This document shows positions 8,917-16,480 of a DNA stretch of 29,107 nt, piece by piece. The position numbers and the translations under genes were made by a program. Under the pieces are notes generated by a model, which was not told the DNA's origin, did not search any database, and saw only the letters and a program-made list of their open reading frames with translations. How positions within the stretch are numbered: position 1 is the first letter of the stretch; every line of letters starts with the position of its first letter. The DNA comes from JBHIBA01 sp046758845 (GTDB taxonomy: Bacteria > UBA8248 > JACPRG01 > G963555815): contig JBHIBA010000020.1 in the NCBI GenBank assembly GCA_046758845.1, positions 1 to 29,107 on the forward strand. The letters run 5' to 3'.

Positions 8917-9090
8917 TCAGAGGGAGGTCTTGGGCTTCCCGCCGAAAAGGGTGCAGCGTCCGCAAAGGCCCTCTTTGTAAGCCTGCTTGGTTCCGACGAG
9001 GTTCAACCGCTCGGGGAGGGCACGAAGAAGGGAGAGTTCGTGATCAGCATCGATTCGGACTTCCCGACAGTTGAAACGGAATGAGACCAT
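8917..9090 (-). pseudogene. Relic of a second 2Fe-2S (XdhC/IorA-like) subunit
   Basis: A 57-codon frame starting at an ATG with AAGGA eight bases upstream encodes a recognisable plant-type ferredoxin N-terminus: strand 'VSFRFNCREV', then 'DHELSLLRALPERLNL', then 'GTKQAYKEGLCGRCT'. In functional relatives the last motif reads G-C-K-E-G-E-C-G-x-C-T; here the first cluster cysteine is tyrosine. The frame ends after 'GGKPKTSL', before the fourth cysteine and the whole C-terminal domain. It ends 57 bases upstream of the intact small subunit, so I read it as a truncated remnant of a duplicate or earlier operon. Confidence 0.6.
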
Positions 9091-9264
9091 GAGGTTTGTC
9101 CTTTTCCACCAGATAGGTGGGACGGCGGAAGGCAATTGGGCGCCTCTCCTCGACGGATATTCTTAGAGAGTATTTCCCGGTGGGGGAAAGAACAATGATC
9201 AAAGTCATAGTTCGGAAGGCTCTACCGCTTTCGCCCAACTTTCACTTAATTCCCCGAAATGGGT

Positions 9265-9354
9265 GCCGAACAAGATCGGAACAGGGAAAATCGATTGGCC
9301 ACCAAACTGGGCCACCAAACTGAAGGACTTTCGGTGACGCGCTCTCATTCCTTT
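9265..9354 (+). repeat. Dispersed repeat, copy B with internal 13-base tandem duplication
   Basis: Second copy of the element at 4620-4696, here in non-coding DNA. It contains GGCCACCAAACTG twice in tandem (9297-9309 and 9310-9322); copy A has one such unit. Two copies in one 29-kb window suggest a family dispersed in the genome. Confidence 0.7.
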
Positions 9355-9449
9355 TTTAGGCCTGTATTGGCTTAGATGGGATAGCTTCATGGACAAAAGG
9401 CGGACAGTCTGACTTGTCCCCGATGACTTTCCGGGGAATCCTTGACCTT

Positions 9450-9687
9450 TAACAGGGTGCCGAAAAACTCCGGGTCAGTCCCCGCTCAGAGGCGGCTCGA
9501 TCCACTGGGATTATCATTCCGAACGAAGTGGGGAATCTCCTCAAGTTCGAAACCCATTGTTTTTTTGGAAGTTGGAAAGAAGCCCTTTCATCCGAACGAG
9601 ATTCTTCGGGCGGATCGATTACCCACGCCCAGAATGACGGCAACGGCCAATCTGAGGGGCTCAAAATCGTTTTTCAGCACCCTGCTA
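9450..9687. mobile_element. MITE-like foldback element, 238 bp
   Basis: The ends 9450-9468 and 9669-9687 are inverted repeats matching at 17 of 19 positions, with a core of GTTTTTC-G/A-GCACCCTG. Inside there is a second imperfect inverted repeat (around 9511-9540 against 9590-9640), so the element could fold back on itself. TA is present at both outer ends, as for elements that target TA, though no longer target duplication is seen. It encodes no plausible protein and lies in gene-free DNA. Confidence 0.5.
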
Positions 9688-9782
9688 GACAATTGACGGC
9701 CCTGTCACCCTGAGCGACGGGCCATCATCTACCGGAAAGGAAGGCTGGAAGACGCAACGAAGCGAAGGGCTCGACGCAGCCG

Positions 9783-9829
9783 GGTTTCAGTCCGTGCGGG
9801 AGAACGTGCATCCCGCACGAACTGAAACC
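9783..9829. repeat. Strong 19-bp hairpin
   Basis: The arms 9783-9801 and 9811-9829 pair over 19 bp with one mismatch position (G-U in RNA) around a 9-base loop. It lies about 80 bases downstream of the VIT-vWA stop. There is no T-tract on either side, so it looks more like a REP-type or mRNA-end hairpin than a classical terminator. Confidence 0.6.
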
Positions 9830-9907
9830 ATCCATTTGCACGATTGGCGAGGGCTCCAATCGAGGCCCAGTGTGCTCATTTCACCGGAAAAGTATTCCAC
9901 CTTCTCC

Positions 9908-12094
9908 TTAGCTTATTTGGTAGCACTTTAGTTTCGAGCAGAAGATGATTTTCTTTCCCAAAGTCAGGAATTTCAAGACCTTCGGCTCCTTCCGAATCAA
10001 GTCGAAGTATTCGGGGCTTGCGAATCGGATAGAGAGGGTCTTTCTGCTTTCCGTGTAGGCCTGATCCACCCAATATCCTTTCTTCAACCGGAAGACCTTC
10101 CCAGCCACCCAGCGGACGCCGACCCGGCTGACCTTCGGGGCCCGGAGGGCCTTTTTCTGCTCCTGTAGGGCCCGGCTCATGTCCACGGCCCCCTTTCCAG
10201 TCTTCTGCCGAAGGTGGAAGGCCTGTGGAGTCGGCGCGGCCGCCCGGTCTCTGCGGCCTCCGGGGGATGGGCGCAGGTTAGACCTTAAGGATCTGGGCTC
10301 ATCTTCCATGGCCAGGAACGATGTGTAAGGCGTCATCAGGCCGAACTTTTTTGCCAGGCGGACCACCTCATCCTTTAGCTCTTTGCTCTGTCCATTGAGG
10401 CGGATCTCATCGAGGAGGTACCCCACCTTGCGGGTCGCCCAAAGTCGCGGAAGAAAATCGCTGCCCGTAGATTTCTCCGGAAACCGAACTTCAAACTCAA
10501 AGGTTTTCCGGTCGCCGTATACATCTCCCGACAGACGCACCTTCTCAACAGCCCCGGCCTTGTATCGGCCCAAAAGGACGATTTGCGAGCCCTTGAACAG
10601 GTCCGGCAAAGTCTTCGGATAAACGTCCTTCGTCTCCAGTTTCCCCCAATCCAGCGAGAGGTTGGCCAGCACGGGTTCGCTCACCTTACGGAAAAAGGAC
10701 GAAACCTTGACCTCGATGTCCTCGCCGGGAACAACGTAATCGGACGTTCCTCCGTTCTGGCCCGAAACTTTATCCAGCAAGTGGGTGTTCACCCGATAGC
10801 CCACGCCAAAGACGAAGACCCTGAGGTTCGCGGTGTTGGCTTGGCGCACGTTGCGGAGGATGTCCGCCATGCCCTTTACACCGACGGTGGGCCGCCCATC
10901 TGTGAGGAATATAACCATATGGGGTCTTCTCGGACCCGAATTCCCATCTGGACTCCGGAGCGCCATCAATAGGGCGTCGTTGATGTTCGTCCCGCCACGA
11001 GCCGAAAGACGCGATATGAATCCGCTGGCGGCCCTGACGTTTTCCGGTGTCGCCGTTGTAAGGGTTTTCTGGAAGGCTTCCACATCGGAGCTGAAGCGGA
11101 TTAGATGGAACCGGTCCGCCGAATTCAGGCTCCTCAAAGAGAACAACAGCGCCTCCTTGGCCTGGCGGAGCTTCTCCCCCTTCATGCTCCCGGAGGTGTC
11201 CAGGACGAACGTGACGTCCTTAGGGATCGACTGCCTACCCTTGGGCGCATAACTGGGGGACAGGAGGGCCAGGAAGTAGCCGTCTTCTCCGTCCTCCTTC
11301 TGGGTCAGGACCGTGAGACCTACCGCATCCTTCGAGAGACTGTAATAAAGCAGGAAATCCTGCTCTATCTTTGCGTTCGTCCGCTCCAAACTGACTGTTA
11401 CGTGGGTATCGCCTTTTCTGAAGACATCCACCGAATGCGAAGGGGAATAAACGTTGCGAATTCCTTTTTCGGACCGAACTTCGACCGTTAGGACGAACTC
11501 ATTCACAGGGCTTCTAGAGAACCTGTGTGGGCTCAACGAATAGGCGTACTGCATCGTACCCGCGTCGGATTGCAAAATCTGGGTGTATTTCAGTCGGACC
11601 TTCCTTTCTCCGCCCGCGGGTAGCGGAAACAGGCGGAGACGAATCATCCCCCGGTCCGTGTATTCCAGGAGTCCGGGATCGATCTTCCGACGGACGTAAT
11701 CCAAATAAACCTGACGGGCCTTGCTCCGTTCCAGGAGTTCCCCCTTTACCCGTTTCCCGTCTACGAAAAGATCGAACGAGGAGATCGCCACCCCCCTGGG
11801 AATCGGAAAAACGTACTCCCCCTCAACGGCGAACTGGTTTGGGTTGTGAAATGCCTGCTCCACCTCCGTCTGGGCGGCCTGGTCATTGATGACGACCTTG
11901 ACTCGGTGGGACACAAGACGAACGGGTTGGAATCGCAGCCTTCGAGGTCTTCGATGACTTGGGGGGGCGCTCTCGTGGATTTTGTGGCCATCGTCTGGGC
12001 CGGAAACTATAACCATTCCTGCGATTGCAACCTCTCCCAGGAACCATGCCAGCAGCAAAAACGGCAATAACGTGAGCACGAGTCGACGAAACAT
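9908..12094 (-). CDS. Secreted VIT and von Willebrand A domain protein
   Basis: The 728-residue product starts with a signal peptide (1-25: basic FRR, then a leucine-rich core). A VIT domain (about 55-180, with 'AFHNPNQFAVEGEYVFPIP' and 'YLDYVRRKIDPGLLEY') precedes a vWA domain (about 292-470). The metal-ion (MIDAS) residues are complete: D299-T-S301-G-S303, T369 in 'GGTN' and D399 in 'LTDG'. The C-terminal part includes the family segment 'LAKKFGLMTPYTSFLAMED', followed by a basic tail ending in 'FCSKLKCYQIS'; no LPXTG sorting signal is visible. Proteins of this architecture act in the periplasm or at the surface in adhesion or envelope stress. AGGAGG lies just upstream of the ATG. It follows the ECF sigma/anti-sigma pair and is probably its target operon. 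Confidence 0.88.
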   Translation of the reverse strand: MFRRLVLTLLPFLLLAWFLGEVAIAGMVIVSGPDDGHKIHESAPPSHRRPRRLRFQPVRLVSHRVKVVINDQAAQTEVEQAFHNPNQFAVEGEYVFPIPRGVAISSFDLFVDGKRVKGELLERSKARQVYLDYVRRKIDPGLLEYTDRGMIRLRLFPLPAGGERKVRLKYTQILQSDAGTMQYAYSLSPHRFSRSPVNEFVLTVEVRSEKGIRNVYSPSHSVDVFRKGDTHVTVSLERTNAKIEQDFLLYYSLSKDAVGLTVLTQKEDGEDGYFLALLSPSYAPKGRQSIPKDVTFVLDTSGSMKGEKLRQAKEALLFSLRSLNSADRFHLIRFSSDVEAFQKTLTTATPENVRAASGFISRLSARGGTNINDALLMALRSPDGNSGPRRPHMVIFLTDGRPTVGVKGMADILRNVRQANTANLRVFVFGVGYRVNTHLLDKVSGQNGGTSDYVVPGEDIEVKVSSFFRKVSEPVLANLSLDWGKLETKDVYPKTLPDLFKGSQIVLLGRYKAGAVEKVRLSGDVYGDRKTFEFEVRFPEKSTGSDFLPRLWATRKVGYLLDEIRLNGQSKELKDEVVRLAKKFGLMTPYTSFLAMEDEPRSLRSNLRPSPGGRRDRAAAPTPQAFHLRQKTGKGAVDMSRALQEQKKALRAPKVSRVGVRWVAGKVFRLKKGYWVDQAYTESRKTLSIRFASPEYFDLIRKEPKVLKFLTLGKKIIFCSKLKCYQIS

Positions 12095-12226
12095 CGAGAT
12101 TTCCCTCCTACAAGGTGAACCTGACGGAAGGTCACAGCATCCGCCGGAAAGCCGCCGTCACTCCGGGCCGTGTTCCGGCCATTACCTCATGAGACAACTG
12201 GTTTCGGTGAAATGTTCCTGAAAAAT

Positions 12227-13213
12227 TTAGGGCGAGGAAATTTTCGAGTCTTGGACTCGTACGAGGACGGGGCCCTCCCGCGGGCCAGAGGCTCCGGGAC
12301 TGGTTCTCACAACGACTCCGGGGAGAGCCTCAAGACGTGTGACAAGCGCAGGCAGCCTCTTGCGGGAAAGGACATAGAGAGCGCGACGTTGCGCTTCGAA
12401 AGCCTGCGATTGGATCTTCCTGCGGCCGGATTCGTCCGGGGCAGGGAAGGGCTTGCCCCCCGAAGCCGAAATCTCGCCAAGGACAGCCGACCGGAGGTCT
12501 CCCGGCGCTCTTACTTCAAGCGCGAGGGGTGGGTCTGGCCGTCGTGAGGACGCCTGGGTGCGAGGGGCCAAGGCCGGCGCTTTGCGCAAGGGTAAAGCCT
12601 TCTGGAAGCTCTGGGTTCTTTCCCTCTCTTTCAACTTCGCCTTGGCCTCCGCGAGCGCTCGATCCTGTTCCTTGACACGAAGGGCAAGGACGCCTGACTC
12701 ACGTTTGCGACGCTCAAGCGTCCTCGCGATGTCGCGTCGCTCCGCCCGCTCGGATTCGACTCCTCTCGCAAGGTCCTCCCGGAGACTGCGCTCCCGGGAT
12801 AACTCCGCCTCCACGCTTTTGAGCTTGCCAGCCAGCAGGAAGCTCTGTCTCCGCTCATTGCTCAAGAAAACCGCCAGCAGGACGAGCGCGGCAACGACCG
12901 CTCCACCCAGAGGAAGGGTGACGGGGGTCGGCCGGAGGAGTTGGCGTACCCACCGCCGCCACCCCGCAACTTCATTCAAAGGAGCTCTGTCGGCGAGGCG
13001 GGCCGAAACCTTTTCCCACAAGGAGGCCGGCGGCTCCAGATCCTCCATCTCTTTCAGGAGACCAACGGTTCCGCGAAGGACTTCAAGGTCTTTGCGGGCT
13101 TCCCCGCTCGTCCTCAGAAGCTCTTCCACCTTTGCCCGCTCGGCCTCGCCTAAGTCTCCTTCGAGATAGGCCGAAAGGAGCTCACCCCTTTGTTTTTCGT
13201 CCGAGAAAGTCAT
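12227..13213 (-). CDS. Membrane-anchored anti-sigma factor, zinc-less, with coiled coil
   Basis: Its position 70 bases after an ECF sigma gene and its layout identify it as the cognate anti-sigma. Residues 8-75 are a helical anti-sigma domain ('LLSAYLEGDLGEAERAKVEELL'), but the HxxxCxxC zinc ligands of ZAS domains are absent; the position of CxxC is not even partly kept. A single membrane segment lies at about 98-117. Residues about 120-205 form a strongly charged Lys/Arg/Glu coiled coil, then a Pro/Arg-rich linker. A small C-terminal domain (about 270-325, 'ALYVLSRKRLPALVTRLEALPGVVVRTSP') could be the periplasmic sensor. The family of that C-terminal part is not recognised. Confidence 0.75.
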   Translation of the reverse strand: MTFSDEKQRGELLSAYLEGDLGEAERAKVEELLRTSGEARKDLEVLRGTVGLLKEMEDLEPPASLWEKVSARLADRAPLNEVAGWRRWVRQLLRPTPVTLPLGGAVVAALVLLAVFLSNERRQSFLLAGKLKSVEAELSRERSLREDLARGVESERAERRDIARTLERRKRESGVLALRVKEQDRALAEAKAKLKERERTQSFQKALPLRKAPALAPRTQASSRRPDPPLALEVRAPGDLRSAVLGEISASGGKPFPAPDESGRRKIQSQAFEAQRRALYVLSRKRLPALVTRLEALPGVVVRTSPGASGPREGPVLVRVQDSKISSP

Positions 13214-13283
13214 TCCCTCTTATTTTTCCTTTCGCCTCATGACGCCGCAAGCAGCGCGCTCGGTGGGCCGATTCAGCCTAAAT

Positions 13284-13892
13284 TCAGACTAAATAGGGTT
13301 CCATCCTTTTTTTTAATTCGTCGCGCGCCCTGTGGAGCCTGGATTTGACTGTTCCTTCCGATGTGTCCAGTACGCGGCTGATCTCCTGATAGGATAACCC
13401 TTGTATGTCCCGCAGTACTAGAATGAGGCGGAACTCCGGATTCAGAGCGCACATCTCCCTCTCCACTATTCCCAAGAGCTGCCGATGCCCTGCCGAATCC
13501 TCCGGCGATTCTTCTGCGTGTCCGTGAACGCCTGTTCCCGGATTATGTGATTCTTCAATCCCTTCATCGGGAGGAACCTCAATTCCTTCCCTGCGCCGAA
13601 GCGACTTCAGCCGGTTGAGAGCGTGATTGACGGTGACTCGGTAAATCCACGTCGACAGCCGGGATTCACTCTTGAAGCGGGGCAGCGCCCGTCGGATTGA
13701 GATGAAAACCTCCTGACATATGTCTTCGGCCTCCTCCCGCCTACCCAGAATTCGGGCCACCAGGTTGAATACCGGTCGCTGGAAGCGAAGGAAAAGCTCG
13801 CGGAAGGCGTCATCATCGCCTCCTTGAACCCGCTGGACCAGTGGCCAGTCCGGATCGGACTGGCTTTTCGGCGGCCTTTGACCGGTCGTCAT
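13284..13892 (-). CDS. ECF RNA polymerase sigma factor (RpoE-like)
   Basis: Extracytoplasmic-function sigma-70 factor, 202 aa. Region 2 covers about 25-100, with 'EAEDICQEVFISI' and 'LSTWIYRVTVNHALNRLK' for -10 recognition and melting. Region 4 covers about 147-195, with the helix-turn-helix 'LSYQEISRVLDTSEGTVKSRLHRARDELK' (shown in part: 'YQEISRVLD', 'GTVKSRLHRAR'). A longer than usual acidic linker (about 103-135) joins them. It is the first gene of the cluster, followed by the anti-sigma and the VIT-vWA gene. The near-perfect sigma-E-type promoter before it points to autoregulation. An AGGAGA site lies very close to the ATG at 13892. Confidence 0.92.
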   Translation of the reverse strand: MTTGQRPPKSQSDPDWPLVQRVQGGDDDAFRELFLRFQRPVFNLVARILGRREEAEDICQEVFISIRRALPRFKSESRLSTWIYRVTVNHALNRLKSLRRREGIEVPPDEGIEESHNPGTGVHGHAEESPEDSAGHRQLLGIVEREMCALNPEFRLILVLRDIQGLSYQEISRVLDTSEGTVKSRLHRARDELKKRMEPYLV

Positions 13893-13905
13893 TCTCCTGA
13901 TCCTA

Positions 13906-13935
13906 ATTAGACATCCCCGAAAGCGGTACAGTTCC
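13906..13935 (-). promoter_or_regulatory. Sigma-E/ECF-type promoter of the sigma factor operon
   Basis: On the minus strand GGAACTG (13935-13929), a 16-base spacer and GTCTAAT (13912-13906) match the RpoE-class consensus GGAACTT-N15/16-GTCTAA at all but one base. Transcription would start near 13900, a few bases before the start codon of the sigma gene. Confidence 0.75.
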
Positions 13936-14217
13936 AGATTTACTGGGGCAGCCTGCGGAAAAGGCCCGCGGATTCAACGTGAAATCGGAAAATCAGCGTC
14001 TATGTAACCTGACCTCAATTGTTGTACCCCTCCATATGTTAGTACATGATGGGGTTGATAGCCCCCCCCCCAAAAAAGGGATAAGAGAGGCTGACCACAT
14101 CCTTCCGAAAAAGTGACCATCTGCCCAAAAACCGATTCGGGCATTGCGCTCCTTCTCCGGCACTCATAAGGGCGAGAATCCGTTCTGCCTAAGTCGGTTG
14201 GGGGGTCCAAAACGTCC
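13936..14217. other. Gene-free stretch with a homopolymer C tract
   Basis: Between the sigma-factor promoter and the DUF3179 promoter I see no supported gene. A run of ten C followed by six A (about 14062-14077) is the only notable feature; such a tract could vary in length or be a sequencing-sensitive site. Confidence 0.4.
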
Positions 14218-14246
14218 TTGACAGCCCAAGCGAGAGGGCGTGTAAT
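14218..14246 (+). promoter_or_regulatory. Sigma-70-type promoter of the first DUF3179 gene
   Basis: TTGACA (14218-14223), a 17-base spacer and TGTAAT (14241-14246) form a good housekeeping promoter, about 165 bases before the GTG start at 14414. The second gene copy has no equally clear promoter in its upstream 225 bases, so both may be read from here. Confidence 0.55.
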
Positions 14247-14413
14247 CACCCTATTCGACAGTCAGTATAGGAATGTTTCCATCAAAAGTTGAAATGGGAA
14301 ATTCGGGGAGAGGGAAAACCGTGCTCAGGACCCTCTTCTTAACCAAAATGGGTCGCTGGAGCGCGCCGCCTGCGTCTCTCAGCACTCAAGCATCCAGAGA
14401 AGGAGTAAACGAC

Positions 14414-16255
14414 GTGATTGTCAAGCGCTTCAAGAGCGAGGAAGAGAAAAGTCAGCTCATTTCCCACGTGGCCACACAGGCGGACACAATATGCGGAATT
14501 TACAGCACGGCCCACATGCGGAAGAGCTATTTCTACCCCCTGACGGACCCGAGGTGCATCCCGGCGGATGAAGCCACCCACATGTTGGACACCGATCATG
14601 TGGTGGGCGTTTGCCACAAAGGAAAGGCGCGGGCATACCCCCAGTTCATCATGGACTACTACCACCACCTGAATGACATCATCGGGGGAGATCCCCTCGT
14701 CCTCTGCACGTGAGACCGGTGCGGGGCTGGAAACGCATTCAGCGGTCTGCTGAACAACAAGCGGTTTTACTGGGAGGTCTGCGGCATTGTCGTCGGCCAG
14801 GCGGGCGCCGTAGACCCGGAGACCGAAGGCCGCTGGTGGTCTCAGGAGGGTCTTTGTTACGAGGGAAAGCTAAAAGACGAGATGCTGGATTCCATTCCCG
14901 TCGTCCACAGCACGTGGGGCGAGTGGAAACAGCTTCATCCTGACCCCGAGGTCCTGGCGCAGCCTGAGGATCCGAAACACCGCGATGCCCGCGGCGGCCA
15001 CGGGGCGGAAGAGTATTGGGAGCGACCGGGGATCGACGTGCAATTCATCAAGTCGCTCTCCAAGGGGGGCCTGGACCGCCAGCTTCCGGAGAACGTCACG
15101 GTCCTGGGCGTGAACCTTCCCGGCGGTATCCGCGCTTATCCGATCAGAGACATCAAGTTGGAGGGGGGCCTCATCCATGATGAGCTGGGCGGCGTCCCCC
15201 TGCTGGTCATATCAGGGCCCGCCCCTGAAAGCTTCCATTCGGGGGTCTTTGACCGCAGGTTGGGAGACCGAGTGCTCGAATTTGAGCCTCAGGGCGAGCG
15301 GATCGTGGACAAGCAGACGGGGAGCGTGTGGAACTCGGAGGGTCTCGCCTTCGAGGGCGAACTGAAGGGGACACAGCTTCAGCCCGTGCACTACAGTTTC
15401 ACCCGCTGGCACTCGTGGATCTACCCTCACCCCGGGACCGAGATCTACAGGACCCAGCGGACGGAGGCCCCCGAGGTGGAAGAGGGGGTCTTCGGGCGGG
15501 TGCTGGAAGGGTTCCGCGAGTCGCTTCACGAAGTCCGGGTCGAGCGGGAACAGCTCGCCCTCGAGCGGCCTGTGCAGTCCGAGCGGGGGCTGGTCGTCTA
15601 CATCGACGGCGACCGCTTCCTTCTCCACCACTTCGTCAGCGGGACGGCGGCGCGAGACCATGCCGTCTTCAGCCGCAAGGCCGTCCGTGCGGGGCTGTTT
15701 GTCCTGCAATCCGACCCCGAGCGACAACACGCCGACATCGCCCTCAACAACTCCAGGCTGCCGGAGGAGGACTGCCAGTGGTCGAAGCTGGTGGAGAAGC
15801 AGGATTTCATCGACCGGTTCCAGCGCTCGGCTCCCAAGGAAGAGGAGGGAGAAGACTACCCCGGCTTCAGCGATATCGTGGAAGGGCTCAACAAGAACGG
15901 GTACGACTGTTTCCCCGGGGCATCGGAGCTTCACGCGGACATCGAACACATGTCGCCCTGGGGGTCTTACGTAGGCCTCCGTCCGGGGGAGGAGAACTGG
16001 TTCACAGTCACCATCAGGTCAATGGATCCCTTCGAGATCCACCGCTTCAAGACGGTCGAGGCGGCTGAAAAGTTCGTCGCCTTCGCCAAGGGCGCCATCC
16101 GGTTCGGGCGGTATGTCTTCTATTCGACTCCAGTGAACAAGTTCATGGTCCCAAGGTTCCGGATGGTGGACCGGCCCGAGGACAAGGTGACTTGGTCTGA
16201 GTTCCTGGAGGATGAGGACTTCAAGGGAGTCCTTCGCAGCATCATCAAGGAGTGA
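14414..16255 (+). CDS. Double-DUF3179 selenoprotein candidate, copy 1 (Sec100)
   Basis: Reading through an in-frame TGA at 14711-14713 gives one 613-residue protein. Residues about 62-186 form a DUF3179 domain: 'GVCHKGKARAYP', 'GGDPLVLCT-U-DRCG', 'EVCGI', 'GRWWSQEG', 'TWGEWKQLHPD'. The family normally has 'PVLVTYCPLCG', so TGA falls exactly on the first Cys of CxxC and gives UxxC (U100, C103). Residues about 226-346 are a second DUF3179 domain whose motif is replaced by 'VISGPAPES'. Residues about 350-613 are unrecognised. The GTG at 14414 is chosen because AGGAG lies 8 bases upstream and is conserved in copy 2. No signal peptide is seen. A SECIS-like hairpin follows the TGA. The alternative, a nonsense-split pseudogene restarting at ATG 14882, lacks a good ribosome site and does not explain the hairpin. 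Confidence 0.8.
14711..14754 (+). promoter_or_regulatory. UGA codon and SECIS-like hairpin, copy 1
   Basis: UGA (14711-14713) is followed after 24 bases by UUCAGC (14738-14743), loop GGUCU (14744-14748) and GCUGAA (14749-14754). This is a perfect 6-bp stem whose loop starts with GG. The gap from UGA to loop is 30 bases, within the range accepted for bacterial SECIS elements (about 16-37). The GGUC loop also occurs in the E. coli fdhF element. It would recruit SelB for selenocysteine insertion. Confidence 0.75.
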
Positions 16256-16480
16256 AGAACCGGAAGGGGAACCATTTGGCCTCAGGTGAGTCTCTCGAGG
16301 GCCTCCGGCTGCTCGGCTCTGGAGGGACAGGCGGCCATGGAGGATTTCAATTTAGAGCGGGTCATCCGGGAGGTGAGGCGGAGAACGATACCCGGGACCC
16401 TCTTCTTAACGGCGATGAGTCGCTGGAGCGCGCCGCCTGCGTCTTTCAGCACTCAAGCATCCAGAGAAGGAGTAAACATC

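Larger units (their letters stand above)
14328..16260 (+). repeat. Tandem duplication, unit 1
   Basis: This 1,933-base unit recurs 2,067 bases downstream. From the GTG start codon to the stop I find no difference between the copies, whereas the 86 bases just upstream differ at about eight positions. Confidence 0.9.

Noticed and set aside
9044..9238. Possible 64-codon minus-strand gene before the 2Fe-2S relic
   Set aside because: It overlaps the better-supported relic in another frame and shows no family features.
9442..9696. Possible 84-codon plus-strand gene
   Set aside because: It coincides with the MITE-like inverted-repeat element and is best explained as translation of a repeat.
13974..14249. 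Possible 91-codon minus-strand gene
   Set aside because: It runs through the homopolymer tract and the promoter region, with no ribosome site or recognisable motif.
15212..16068. Long open frames on both strands inside the DUF3179 gene (and the same in copy 2)
   Set aside because: They are by-products of strong GC bias in the real gene; no ribosome sites and no recognisable families.
14882..16255. Separate 457-codon gene starting at ATG 14882
   Set aside because: It is in the same frame as the upstream 99 codons, the join reconstructs one DUF3179 domain, and there is no good ribosome site before 14882.
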